NCBI GenBank assembly: GCA_044338255.1
Contig: JBIILZ010000064.1
Span: 1 to 23,223 of the forward strand
DNA: 23,223 nucleotides
Direction: 5' to 3'
DNA from: CAIUVD01 sp044338255
GTDB lineage: Bacteria; Planctomycetota; UBA11346
The notes under the pieces are model-generated. The model was not told the DNA's origin and ran no database searches. It saw only the letters and a program-made list of their open reading frames with translations. Position 1 is the stretch's first letter. Every line of letters starts with the position of its first letter. Shown here piece by piece: positions 15,801 to 22,795 of the stretch. A program made the position numbers and the translations under genes.

Positions 15801-16051
15801 AAGTCCTCCTCGCGCATCTTCAAGCGGACGGAACCGCCCAGGTCCTGGCCCTCGGATGCAAGGAGCTCAAGCGTGATGGACGTCTCCAGCAGTTGCCCCC
15901 CGACGCCATCTTTTCGGCCAAAGGTGATAACATCGGGGAGATCCGCGAGATCCGGGTCCCGACCGGCTTCTCCTGGCACGAAGACGGCGAACGCAGCTAC
16001 CCTCTTTATGATCGCGAGAATACCTGGTCTACGGGACTCGATCGCCGCTGA
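12824..16051 (+). CDS. HEAT-repeat/heparinase II/III-like lipoprotein (gene B)
   Basis: This 1075-residue lipoprotein has the signal peptide MALITALGSCS with lipid cysteine C23. A low-complexity Ala/Thr/Asp linker follows to about residue 85. A HEAT-like helical region (about 90-285) is marked by AVPALAIRLASEPDLAIRL, AAGLPALEAVV and PKVRDGAARSVAFLA. Next come a toroid-like region with DGTELEQAFWYNGGVI (Y584 aligned with gene A Y418) and a heparinase II/III beta region (FPYSGYYIFRNGW from about 696, GTGHSAATSN with H729, and SYNTITVDGKTQ). An export-anchored uronate-polysaccharide lyase is expected, with the HEAT part probably a binding or scaffold domain (inference). The ribosome-binding site GAGGAG lies eight bases before the ATG. 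It is roughly nine-tenths identical to gene C and was duplicated with it. A truncated rhaT follows after 36 bp. Confidence 0.85.
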   Translation: MKSRYFVFACVKTMALITALGSCSHKERSDNPSMQPRDPAVGDAVIHSDATASPDATASRAVAPAAPVTARTEPEKTNITADGGNPTADALMNDLSSKELTRLHTATEALVARGAQAVPALAIRLASEPDLAIRLKICEVLARLRGNAAAGLPALEAVVVSDRGPAREVAARAMNWILCDQPSGQAPADSPDWKRIASALLADLSAPDPKVRDGAARSVAFLAPCLDAANRELLIPVLIALTEDSTVEQHSATYAFIPTTSSRPVAEAAAWALEQFGLGEPRIAACLQVFYGKPFFAGLDLSRPELKDISALVAAGDYGTALRLYKRMFLERLAKLEFGEPWDWGRAGDVKLLLSNHLKAAQYAAKTGVTRYVGAPGAMDWFIDEPQNNCWPEFTHRMTWTGYLLKSSEPAGFAKTGNPDCLRLWLGAFSDFDSNIRHQFAIAKEQYTGIGIGNVWWGHDGGVFGWLLQQAFRLEARLNGLALAARTHPQATDAVLSEIVLAKFLMATTKDMDYIVPWLTNRNVVAETRVPANQLMHGVNAVIKGRIALADFKQASGWSAGITTYIDMMPMYPDGTELEQAFWYNGGVIEFAKKFEETFPSNENVERMKRMAVYAMRFLACIARPNDGTTPGEAKTHKRVSMPAGYDDQLTRLITSRLDENSGAQQKLGVQPPGRDVTTPAPAASGSSLSAPVFDSVAFPYSGYYIFRNGWAREAIHLYLKGGRKGTGHSAATSNQIQLTAWGRILLTRGGSGLYGPGPFPGYDEYINSSFSYNTITVDGKTQANPGMPLQKTPVACRWLTSPAFDFAEGRHEAGYDGVADPVVHARQVIFLKKAGIFLVRDRMQAAQEHTYAQTWCLAKDFTPAQVQCDGAAQAVRTQDPNGPNLEILHVGGATVTYSTSHGEKTPVVRGWRDKEFPAVDVVASWRGTETQLLTLLCPSGPQGTPIASVERRAIDAASTFAIHLKDGSRIEGSCTMGTAKTLSAGGWTATAEVLLAHLQADGTAQVLALGCKELKRDGRLQQLPPDAIFSAKGDNIGEIREIRVPTGFSWHEDGERSYPLYDRENTWSTGLDRR

Positions 16052-16087
16052 CGTACACCATCGAGCTCCACGCAAAGAGCATGAGAA

Positions 16088-16396
16088 ATGAACGATAATC
16101 CGTTCCTCGGCGTCTTATTCCACTGGCTCGGCGGCCTCGCCTCTGGCAGCGTCTACGCCCCCTATCGCTGCGTCAAAAAGTGGGCCTGGGAAGTCTATTG
16201 GCTGGTCGGAGGTGTCTTTTCCTGGGTTCTGGTTCCATGGATTCTGGCGCTGTCGATGACCGAGGATCTCATCGGGGTCCTCGGCCGCCAGAGCGCCTCG
16301 AGCCTGTGGTGGACCTATTTCTTCGGAGCATTGTGGCGAGACAAGGTACTGCGTTGGGACATCACCACCTTGAAGGTGGTGTGTCACCTTAAATGA
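16088..16396 (+). pseudogene. Truncated L-rhamnose/H+ symporter RhaT, copy 1
   Basis: The first 83 residues match the RhaT family: NPFLGVLFHWLGGLASGS, CVKKWAWEVYWLVGGVFSW and SSLWWTYFFGALW, covering roughly the first two membrane helices and the start of the third. After FGALW the sequence becomes unrelated (RDKVLRWDITTLK) and stops at residue 102, whereas the full transporter has about 340 residues. The foreign tail contains a hairpin CACCACC-TTGAA-GGTGGTG. Such a stub cannot transport. It implies that an ancestral lyase gene was followed by a rhamnose importer, suggesting a rhamnose-containing substrate (inference). The same break point occurs in copy 2, so truncation preceded duplication. 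Confidence 0.8.
16363..16381 (+). terminator. Hairpin at the end of rhaT fragment 1
   Basis: CACCACC pairs with GGTGGTG around TTGAA, and GTGTCACCTT follows. There is no U-run, so function as an intrinsic terminator is doubtful. The equivalent position after copy 2 (20012-20032) also forms a 7-bp stem, ACACCAC/GTGGTGT, with a different left arm. This marks the conserved right edge of the duplicated block. Confidence 0.4.
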
Positions 16397-16470
16397 CGCC
16401 TGTGAGCAGTTACCCACATTCTTCATCCCTGCCATCCGGACCGATTCCGGGCGCCACCAAGAAACCATTC

Positions 16471-19400
16471 ATGAAATCGCGATACCCCATCATCGACTAC
16501 GTGAAGGCCCTGGCACTGATCGCCGTGCTCTGCTCCTGCAGCCAAAAGGAGAAGCCGGATCCTTCGCCGGCGAAGCCGGGGGATGCGGCGGTCGGCCCTG
16601 CTGCCGTCAGCAGCGGCGACGCGACTGCCAGCCCGGATGCGACCGCCAGCAGGGCGGTTGCCCCGGCGGCTCCGGTCACTGCCAGAACGGAGCCGGAGAA
16701 GACGAACATCACCGCCGACGGAGGAAATCCAACTGCCGATGCCCTCATGAACGACTTGTCGTCGAAAGAGCTCGCCCGACTCCACACTGCGACCGAAGCC
16801 CTGGTCGGTCGCGGCGCCCTGGCCGTTCCCGCGCTGGCCATCCGCCTGGCATCAGAGCCGGACCTGGCGATACGCCTGAAGATCTGCGAAGTTCTCGCCC
16901 GCCTCCGGGGCAATGCCGCCGCGGGCTTGCCGGCGCTGGAGGCCGTCGTGGTCTCCGACCGTGGCCCTGCCCGCGAAATCGCGGCCCGGGCCATGAACTG
17001 GATCCTTTGCGACCAGCCCGGCGGCCAGGCGCCTGCAGCATCGCCGGACTGGAAGCGGATCGCATCCGCGCTGCTTGCCGATCTCAGCGCCCCGGATCCG
17101 AAGGTGCGGGACGGCGCGGCGCGGTCGGTGGCCTTCCTGGCGCCCTGCCTCGATGCGGCGAATCGGGAGCCGCTTATTCCCGTGCTCATCGCGCTCACCG
17201 AAGACTCGACCGTTGAGCAGCATTTGGCCACCTATGCGTTCATCCCCGCCACCTCCAGCCGTCCCGTCGCCGAGGCGGCGACCTGGGCACTCGAGCAGTT
17301 CGGTCTCGACGAACCGCGCATCGCCGCCTGCCTGCAGGTCTTTTACGGCAAGCCTTTTTTCGCCGGACTCGATCTCTCCAGGCCGGAGCTGAAGGATATC
17401 TCCGCCTCGGTCGCCGCCGGCGATTACGGGACAGCCCTGCGGCTCTACAAGCGGATGTTCCTCGAACGCCTGGCCAAGCTCGAAATCGGCGAGCCCTGGA
17501 ATTGGGGCCGGGCCGGCGATGTCAAACTGCTGCTCTCGAACCACCTCAAGGCTGCCCAATATTCGGCCAAGACCGGCGCCACCCGCTATGTCGGGGCGCC
17601 CGGGGCCATGGACTGGTTCATCGACGAGCCACAGAACAATTGCTGGCCAGAGTTCAGCCACCGCATGACCTGGACCGGATTTCTCATGAGGTCATCCGAA
17701 CAAGGGGGATTCGCCACGACCGGGAATCCGGAGTGCCTCCGTCTGTGGCTGGGCGCCTTCAGCGACTTCGATTCCAATATCCGCCACCAGTTCGCGATCG
17801 CCAAGGAGCAGTATAGCGGGATCGGGATTGGCAATGTGTGGTGGGGCCATGACGGCGGCATTTTCGGCTGGCTGCTGCAGCAGGCCTTCCGGCTCGAGGC
17901 GCGAATCAACGGCTTGGCTCTGGCGGCGCGGACCCAGCCGCAGGTGACCGACGCCGTGCTGTCCGAGATCGTCCTCGCCAAGTTCCTCATGGCCACTACC
18001 AAGGACATGGACTACATCGTGCCATGGCTGACGAATAGGAATGTGGTCGCGGAGACCAGGGTGCCGGCCAACCAGCTCATGCATGGGGTGAACGCCGTGA
18101 GCAAAGGACGCATCGCCCTGGCTGACTTCAAACAGGCGAACGGGTGGTCTGCCGGCATCACCACATACATCGACATGATGCCGATGTATCCGGACGGGAC
18201 GGAACTGGAACAGTCCTTCAATTATAACGGCGGGGTCATCGATTTCGCGAAAAAGTTCCAGGAGATCTTCCCCGCGAACGAGAATGTCGAGCGGATGAAG
18301 CGCATGGGCGTTTATGCCATGCGCTTCCTGGCCTGCATCGCACGTCCGAATGACGGTGCAACGCCCGGCGAAGCCAAGATCCATAAGCGGGTATCCATGC
18401 CTGCCGGGTATGATGACCAGCTGACCAGGCTGATAACCAGCCGTCTGGACGAGAACAGCGGGGCACAACAGAAGCAGGGCGTCCAGCCGCCGGGACGGGA
18501 GGTCGACACGCCGGCCACGTCCGTGGCCAGCGGCTTGCCTTCGGTACCGGTCTTCGATTCGGTGGCCTTCCCCTACAGCGGCTACTACATCTTGCGCAAC
18601 GGATGGACGCGAGATGCAATCCACCTCTACCTGAAGGGCGGACGCAAAGGTACCGGCCACAGCGCTGCCACTTCGAACCAGATCCAGCTCACCGCCTGGG
18701 GCCGGATCCTGCTGACCCGGGGCGGATCAGGGCTGTACGGGGCAGGGCCTTTTCCCGGCTATGACGAGTACATCAACTCGTCGTTCAGCTACAATACCAT
18801 CACCGTGGATGGCGAGACGCAGGCGAACCCGGGAATGCCGATGCAGAAGGCTCCCGTAGCCTGTCGCTGGCTCGCCTCGCCGGCCTTCGATTTCGCCGAG
18901 GGATGGCACGAGGCCGGCTACGATGGCGTCGCGGATCCGGTCGTGCATGCACGGCAGGTCATCTTCCTCAAGAAGGCTGGTATCTTCCTGGTACGCGACC
19001 GGATGCAGGCTGCCCAGGAGCACACCTATGCCCAGACCTGGTGCCTAGCGAAAGATTTCACCCCGGCGCAGGTGAAGTGCGATGGCGCCGCCCAGGCGGT
19101 TCGCACGCAGGATCCGAACGGCCCGAACTTGGAGATCCTCCACGTCGGCGGGGCGACGGTGACCTACTCGACCAGTCATGGAGAGAAGACGCCAGTCGTG
19201 CGCGGCTGGCGGGACAAGGAGTTCCCGGCGGTGGACGTGGTTGCCTCCTGGCGTGGGGCGGAGACGCACCTGCTTACACTCCTGTGCCCGTCCGGACCGC
19301 AGGGGACGCCGATCGCATCGGTGGAGCGCAATCTCATCAGGGATGCCTCCACCTTCGCCATCCACCTCAAAGACGGATCACGGATCGAGGGAAGCAGCGC

Positions 19401-19701
19401 CCGGGGCGGCGCGACGACGCTGTCTGCCGGTGGCTGGACCGCCACCTCCGAACTCCTCCTCGCGCATCTTCAATCCGACGGAACCGCCCAGGTCCTCGCG
19501 CTTGGATGCAAGGAGCTCAAGCGGGATGGACGCATCCAGCAGTTGCCACCCGACGCCGTCTTTTCGGCCAAAGGTGGTAACATCGGGGAGATCCGCGAGA
19601 TCCGGGTCCCGACCGGCTTCTCCTGGCACGAAGACGGCGAACGCAGCTATCCTCTTTATGATCGCGAGAATACCTGGTCTACGGGACTCGATCGCCGCTG
19701 A
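16471..19701 (+). CDS. HEAT-repeat/heparinase II/III-like lipoprotein (gene C)
   Basis: This 1076-residue paralogue of gene B has the same architecture. Its lipoprotein signal is ALALIAVLCSC, followed by an Ala/Thr-rich linker, a HEAT-like region (about 90-285), and a toroid-like region with DGTELEQSFNYNGGVI (Y585). The heparinase II/III beta region follows (FPYSGYYILRNGW, GTGHSAATSN, SYNTITVDGETQ). The start at 16471 is chosen because it matches gene B's MKSRY start; an earlier in-frame ATG at 16393 would bury the signal peptide. The ribosome-binding site is poor (AAGAAA), unlike gene B. Differences from B concentrate in the signal peptide, the early linker and scattered surface positions, while a 151-nt stretch of the linker is identical. 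No stop or frameshift is seen, so both copies look under selection. The substrate is unknown. Confidence 0.85.
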   Translation: MKSRYPIIDYVKALALIAVLCSCSQKEKPDPSPAKPGDAAVGPAAVSSGDATASPDATASRAVAPAAPVTARTEPEKTNITADGGNPTADALMNDLSSKELARLHTATEALVGRGALAVPALAIRLASEPDLAIRLKICEVLARLRGNAAAGLPALEAVVVSDRGPAREIAARAMNWILCDQPGGQAPAASPDWKRIASALLADLSAPDPKVRDGAARSVAFLAPCLDAANREPLIPVLIALTEDSTVEQHLATYAFIPATSSRPVAEAATWALEQFGLDEPRIAACLQVFYGKPFFAGLDLSRPELKDISASVAAGDYGTALRLYKRMFLERLAKLEIGEPWNWGRAGDVKLLLSNHLKAAQYSAKTGATRYVGAPGAMDWFIDEPQNNCWPEFSHRMTWTGFLMRSSEQGGFATTGNPECLRLWLGAFSDFDSNIRHQFAIAKEQYSGIGIGNVWWGHDGGIFGWLLQQAFRLEARINGLALAARTQPQVTDAVLSEIVLAKFLMATTKDMDYIVPWLTNRNVVAETRVPANQLMHGVNAVSKGRIALADFKQANGWSAGITTYIDMMPMYPDGTELEQSFNYNGGVIDFAKKFQEIFPANENVERMKRMGVYAMRFLACIARPNDGATPGEAKIHKRVSMPAGYDDQLTRLITSRLDENSGAQQKQGVQPPGREVDTPATSVASGLPSVPVFDSVAFPYSGYYILRNGWTRDAIHLYLKGGRKGTGHSAATSNQIQLTAWGRILLTRGGSGLYGAGPFPGYDEYINSSFSYNTITVDGETQANPGMPMQKAPVACRWLASPAFDFAEGWHEAGYDGVADPVVHARQVIFLKKAGIFLVRDRMQAAQEHTYAQTWCLAKDFTPAQVKCDGAAQAVRTQDPNGPNLEILHVGGATVTYSTSHGEKTPVVRGWRDKEFPAVDVVASWRGAETHLLTLLCPSGPQGTPIASVERNLIRDASTFAIHLKDGSRIEGSSARGGATTLSAGGWTATSELLLAHLQSDGTAQVLALGCKELKRDGRIQQLPPDAVFSAKGGNIGEIREIRVPTGFSWHEDGERSYPLYDRENTWSTGLDRR

Positions 19702-19737
19702 CGTGCACCAATGAGCTCCACGCAAAGAACAGAAAAA

Positions 19738-20055
19738 ATGAACGATAATCCGTTCGTCGGCGTCTTATTCCACTGGCTCGGCGGCTTCGCCTCTGGCAGC
19801 TTCTACGTTCCCTATCGCTGCGTCAAAAAGTGGGCCTGGGAGGTCTATTGGCTGGTCGGGGGGATTCTTTTCCTGGGTTTTGGTTCCATGGATCCTGGAG
19901 CTGTCGATGACGTAAAATCCCAGCCGTATCCTCGGACGCCAGAACGCCTCCACCTTGTAGTGGACCTATTACTTCGGCGCATTGTGGCGAAACAAGGTAC
20001 TGCATTGAGATACACCACTTTCAAGGTGGTGTGTCACCTTGAATGCCAACCTTGA
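19738..20055 (+). pseudogene. Truncated and frameshifted RhaT, copy 2
   Basis: This begins NDNPFVGVLFHWLGGFASGSF and runs to YWLVGG like copy 1. A one-base insertion near 19860 (GGGGGG where copy 1 has GGAGG) then throws it out of frame. The original frame is still visible further on in DNA terms (a WTYYFGALW-encoding stretch near 19960), and the same foreign tail and hairpin follow. It is thus a second-generation pseudogene: truncated before duplication and frameshifted after it. No function is expected. Confidence 0.8.
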
Positions 20056-20105
20056 ATGCCAGCTAGGCGGCCGCCAGCTATCCCAGCGGTCACGCGACCC
20101 GCGAA

Positions 20106-20312
20106 ATGCTTGATGGCCCGATCCTCGCCGAACTGGTACCGGAACCCCGGGATGCCCTGATCCAACGTGGCGAACAGATCGACTGGGATCGGGTCATCGC
20201 TGAGGTCCACTTCCCGAGCGATGTCGCCACCGACCGGGTTCTTGGTCAGATCCTGGCCAGGGTTCTGCTGGGCAAACCTGAGTTCCGCCGTCGCCCGGAG
20301 CCAGTTCGGTAG
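20106..20312 (+). CDS. Short unidentified open frame
   Basis: This 68-codon frame (MLDGPILAELVPEPRDALIQ at the start, KPEFRRRPEPVR at the end) is not recognised. Codon use is GC-rich like real genes here, but no ribosome-binding site is obvious. It lies in the junk-like interval between the duplicated block and lysR, so it may be a fragment of a larger lost gene or chance. Apart from this and the weak hairpin at 20338-20359, I see nothing definite in 20056-20460. Confidence 0.2.
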   Translation: MLDGPILAELVPEPRDALIQRGEQIDWDRVIAEVHFPSDVATDRVLGQILARVLLGKPEFRRRPEPVR

Positions 20313-20337
20313 GAGGTAGACGCAGCCGAGAGCAAGA

Positions 20338-20359
20338 GGGAAAAATCTGAATATTTCCC
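20338..20359 (-). terminator. Possible terminator hairpin downstream of lysR
   Basis: GGGAAAAAT and ATATTTCCC form a stem with one mismatch around CTGA, about 100 bp beyond the lysR stop on the minus strand. The following tract is not strongly T-rich, so the call is weak. Confidence 0.3.
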
Positions 20360-20460
20360 CGAGAATCTATCTCATGGTCAACGTAAGTGCTTTATTGATG
20401 TTTTAGTGTGGGACAAAGTCGACCCAGTTTTGGGGTAGGACGTCAATATGAACACGTACT

Positions 20461-21357
20461 CTAGGTGACTGGCCGATCGGTCGTGATCTTGGTGAGATTA
20501 ACGAACTGAAGGATTTCAGGCGTCAAGGCGAAGCGCCGCCAAGCCATGCTGAACAAGTAGGGGTTCAAGTCTGATATTGGACGAAATTCTACACCCGGTG
20601 CGGGCATGTTGCTGACGGGTTCGGGGAAAATGCTGATGCCGAATCCGGCTTCGACCAGTGCCAGTGCGCTGGGTGCTCGATCCACCATGCGCTCGATGCG
20701 GGGATCAATGCTTAGTTCCCGAAATTGTTCGATCAGCCAGCTGTTATAAAGGGGAGCGCTTGTTGAGTTGGTCATGATCCAGGAAAGTTTTCCCACGTCA
20801 GTCGGTGAAATGGTTTTCTTGGTCAGCAATGCGTGTCCACGAGGCAAGGCTATCATCAACGGGTAAGATCCAATGGTCTGACAAATGAGATCGGGATGTG
20901 CCTCCGCGCTGATCATGCCGGCAAAGCCAATATCAATCGATCTATTGCGGAGGGATTCAACCTGCTTGGTTGGACCCATTTCCTGAAGGTCCAGATCAAC
21001 ACGAGGATACCGTTGGTGAAATCGCCGCAGGATTTCCGGCACTGAGTGATGGGATAAACTGCCAATGAATCCGATGCGGATGCTGCCTTCATCGCCCTGG
21101 GCCGCGCGTCGGGTGGCGAATACGGTGTGTTCGACATGGGCGATGGTTCGCCGCGCCTGTTCGATGAAGACTGAGCCTGCATTGGTGATGTGAACGCCAT
21201 GGGTATTGCGCTCAAACAGGGTGATGCCCAGTTCTTTTTCCAGATCGATAACCTGTTTGCTCAGGGCTGGCTGGCTGACGTGGAGACGAACCGCCGCCCG
21301 GGTGAAGCTTAGGGTTTCGGCAACCGCAATGGCAGTGGCGAGATGACGAAGGTCCAT
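20461..21357 (-). CDS. LysR-family transcriptional regulator
   Basis: This 298-residue protein has a winged helix-turn-helix at residues 1-60 (HLATAIAVAETLSFTRAAVRL, HVSQPALSKQVIDLEKELG, LFERNTHGVHIT). A linker helix follows, then a two-lobed effector-binding domain (GSIRIGFIGSLSHHSVPEIL, DIGFAGMI, PLMIALPRGHAL, ALVEAGFGISIFPEPV). The length and layout are standard for the family. It is transcribed away from the exported GlcG/HbpS-like gene, with a palindromic T-N11-A site seven bases upstream of its own start codon, so autoregulation plus control of the divergent gene is the expected arrangement. The effector is unknown. The gene looks intact. Confidence 0.93.
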   Translation of the reverse strand: MDLRHLATAIAVAETLSFTRAAVRLHVSQPALSKQVIDLEKELGITLFERNTHGVHITNAGSVFIEQARRTIAHVEHTVFATRRAAQGDEGSIRIGFIGSLSHHSVPEILRRFHQRYPRVDLDLQEMGPTKQVESLRNRSIDIGFAGMISAEAHPDLICQTIGSYPLMIALPRGHALLTKKTISPTDVGKLSWIMTNSTSAPLYNSWLIEQFRELSIDPRIERMVDRAPSALALVEAGFGISIFPEPVSNMPAPGVEFRPISDLNPYLFSMAWRRFALTPEILQFVNLTKITTDRPVT

Positions 21358-21363
21358 AATTGG

Positions 21364-21382
21364 TTATAACTGGAAGTTATAA
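21364..21382. promoter_or_regulatory. LysR-type operator (T-N11-A inverted repeat)
   Basis: TTATAAC-TGGAA-GTTATAA is a perfect 7-bp inverted repeat with a 5-bp spacer and contains TAAC-N5-GTTA, the classic T-N11-A LysR box. It lies immediately upstream of the lysR ATG and about 160 bp upstream of the divergent gene start at 21542. Binding here would repress lysR and could act on the divergent promoter. Confidence 0.75.
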
Positions 21383-21541
21383 CTGTACAAACGAATAAGT
21401 CTTAGCGGTCGAAATCTGTGTTCATACGATTTGGCCATGCACAACCCCAATAACCATAACTCGATCACCGGGCAATCGCCCCTGATCGAGCGTTCTTCGT
21501 CCCCCACCATATCCGCCCAAGTGGCGCAGGAGTTTCTACCC

Positions 21542-22327
21542 ATGTCACGCAACACCGTCGGAGACTTCATGCTTCATTCCATCTCAAAGCTCATTCCCTT
21601 ATTCGCCATTGCAACCCTGAGTCTTCAAGGCACCGCTGCAATAGCGGCCGACCTGCCAACTTCTGACGCCGTGCAGAAGGCCTTGCGGACGATTGTGGCC
21701 GAAAAAAATGGCGGATTTGGTCTGCACATGTGGGCGACCGTCGTCAATCGGGATGGCGAGGTGGTTTTGGTCACCATGTCGGGACAAGACCGTGGCGATC
21801 AGTGGCCGGGCAGTCGGGTTATTTCCGCACAAAAAGCGAATACCGCGAACGCCTTCAGCTTGCCTGGACTTGCCCTATCGACGGCGCAACTCTATTCAGC
21901 AGTTCAACCTGGAGCGTTTGCATTTGGTCTGCAAGAAAGCAATCCGGTTAATCCCGCGGTCGCTTATGACGGTAATGCCGCAGATTTCGGCACGACCAAG
22001 GATCCGATGATCGGGAAACGCATTGGTGGATTGAACGTCTTCGGCGGCGGTCTCTCGCTGTATGGGAACGACGGGAAGCTGCTGGGAGGTCTTGGTTTGT
22101 CTGGCGATAGTTCCATTACTGATCATATCATCGCATGGAAATTACGTCATGCCCTTGACCTGGATCATATCCCTGGAGGTGTCAGCCCATCTGGCGACGA
22201 CAACATGGTGATTGATATTCAGAACAACAAGAGTGCGAGTGGGTGGGGGCACCCTGCGACCACAGCTGAGGCCACGGCCTTGGTCAACGCTTTGCCAACC
22301 TCCGCGCCAATCCCGAAAAAGAAATAA
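21542..22327 (+). CDS. Exported GlcG/HbpS-family (heme-binding-like) protein
   Basis: This 261-residue protein has a signal peptide (LIPLFAIATLSLQGTAAIAA, predicted cleavage after AIA, near residue 35) and a GlcG/HbpS-like alpha-beta domain. Family marks are WATVVNRDGEVVLVTMSG, a SRVISAQKANTANAFSL helix, GLNVFGGGLSLYGNDGKLLGGLGLSGDS and the following DHIIAWKLRHAL helix. HbpS-like proteins bind heme or related ligands, while many members have no known role. The start at 21542 is preferred because AGGAG lies nine bases upstream; the in-frame start at 21431 would place about 37 extra residues before the signal peptide. The divergent lysR gene probably controls it. Paralogues are often periplasmic, and the signal peptide supports that here. 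No partner gene follows. Confidence 0.8.
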   Translation: MSRNTVGDFMLHSISKLIPLFAIATLSLQGTAAIAADLPTSDAVQKALRTIVAEKNGGFGLHMWATVVNRDGEVVLVTMSGQDRGDQWPGSRVISAQKANTANAFSLPGLALSTAQLYSAVQPGAFAFGLQESNPVNPAVAYDGNAADFGTTKDPMIGKRIGGLNVFGGGLSLYGNDGKLLGGLGLSGDSSITDHIIAWKLRHALDLDHIPGGVSPSGDDNMVIDIQNNKSASGWGHPATTAEATALVNALPTSAPIPKKK

Positions 22328-22365
22328 TCGAGAAAAGTGCAATTGGAGCGCGCCGGCTGCGTTGT

Positions 22366-22404
22366 TTCAAGCCGCGACATGGCGCTGCCATGCCGCGGCT
22401 TGAA
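22366..22404 (+). terminator. 39-bp hairpin downstream of the HbpS-like gene
   Basis: TTCAAGCCGCG pairs with CGCGGCTTGAA, and the inner arms CATGGC/GCCATG close on a GCT loop, with one A-C mismatch between inner and outer stems. It lies 39 bases after the stop codon. It would make a strong RNA stem but has no T-tract, so it could be a rho-independent-like stabiliser or a mobile palindromic unit. The inner core recurs in the hairpin at 22617-22719. Confidence 0.5.
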
Positions 22405-22616
22405 GCGCCTTGAATCTGCGCACCACTTGCGTTAGCGGACACACCTGTTGGGAGAATCTCAGTAACTCTCTTACCCCCGTCGTTTCACAACGAGGCAAGC
22501 CGCCTGTCTTGTCCATCTTTTAACCCATCACAGCTGCCAAAAGACCTTCGCGAGCCTTAAAAAGTCGGTTCAAAGATGGCTTCGATGATCGAAGTCCAAC
22601 TGTAAGCCTTGTTCCC

Positions 22617-22719
22617 AAAACCGCAGTTGTGGCCCATCTCCATCGTTGCGCGACGCTCGGCATGGCGCTGCCATGCCGTCGCATCACGCGCCTTGGAGAT
22701 GGACCACACCTGCGGTTTT
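22617..22719. repeat. 103-bp hairpin element
   Basis: The left arm AAAACCGCAG-TGTGG-CCATCTCCA is mirrored by TGGAGATGG-CCACA-CTGCGGTTTT. The arms converge through a less regular middle onto GGCATGGCGCTGCCATGCC, the same core as the hairpin at 22366-22404. It occupies most of a gene-free stretch (22328-22795) in which nothing else is recognisable. It looks like a palindromic mobile unit of the REP/MITE kind, but no target duplication was found. Confidence 0.7.
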
Positions 22720-22795
22720 TGCATCACCAGATGGGCGCCCTGGGCAAGGTGGTGCCTGGACGACAAATGCCGACGTGTCCTGGGGTCTCTATCGG

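Larger units (their letters stand above)
12824..20040 (+). repeat. Tandem segmental duplication, lyase-rhaT fragment block
   Basis: Block 1 (12824 to about 16390) and block 2 (16471 to about 20040) are colinear direct repeats of about 3.57 kb, each containing a HEAT-heparinase gene and a truncated rhaT. They are separated by about 80 bp of unrelated sequence. Divergence of several percent, unevenly spread, argues against an assembly artefact. The high similarity leaves the locus able to recombine into one copy or expand further. Confidence 0.9.

Noticed and set aside
16363..16390. Integron-type attC site after the rhaT fragment
   Set aside because: The hairpin lacks the GTTRRRY/RYYYAAC core sites and the cassette organisation. 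It is only a short stem at the end of a duplicated block.
12824..20040. Duplication as an assembly artefact
   Set aside because: The two copies differ at many positions, including different signal peptides and an indel in rhaT copy 2, so they are genuine paralogues.
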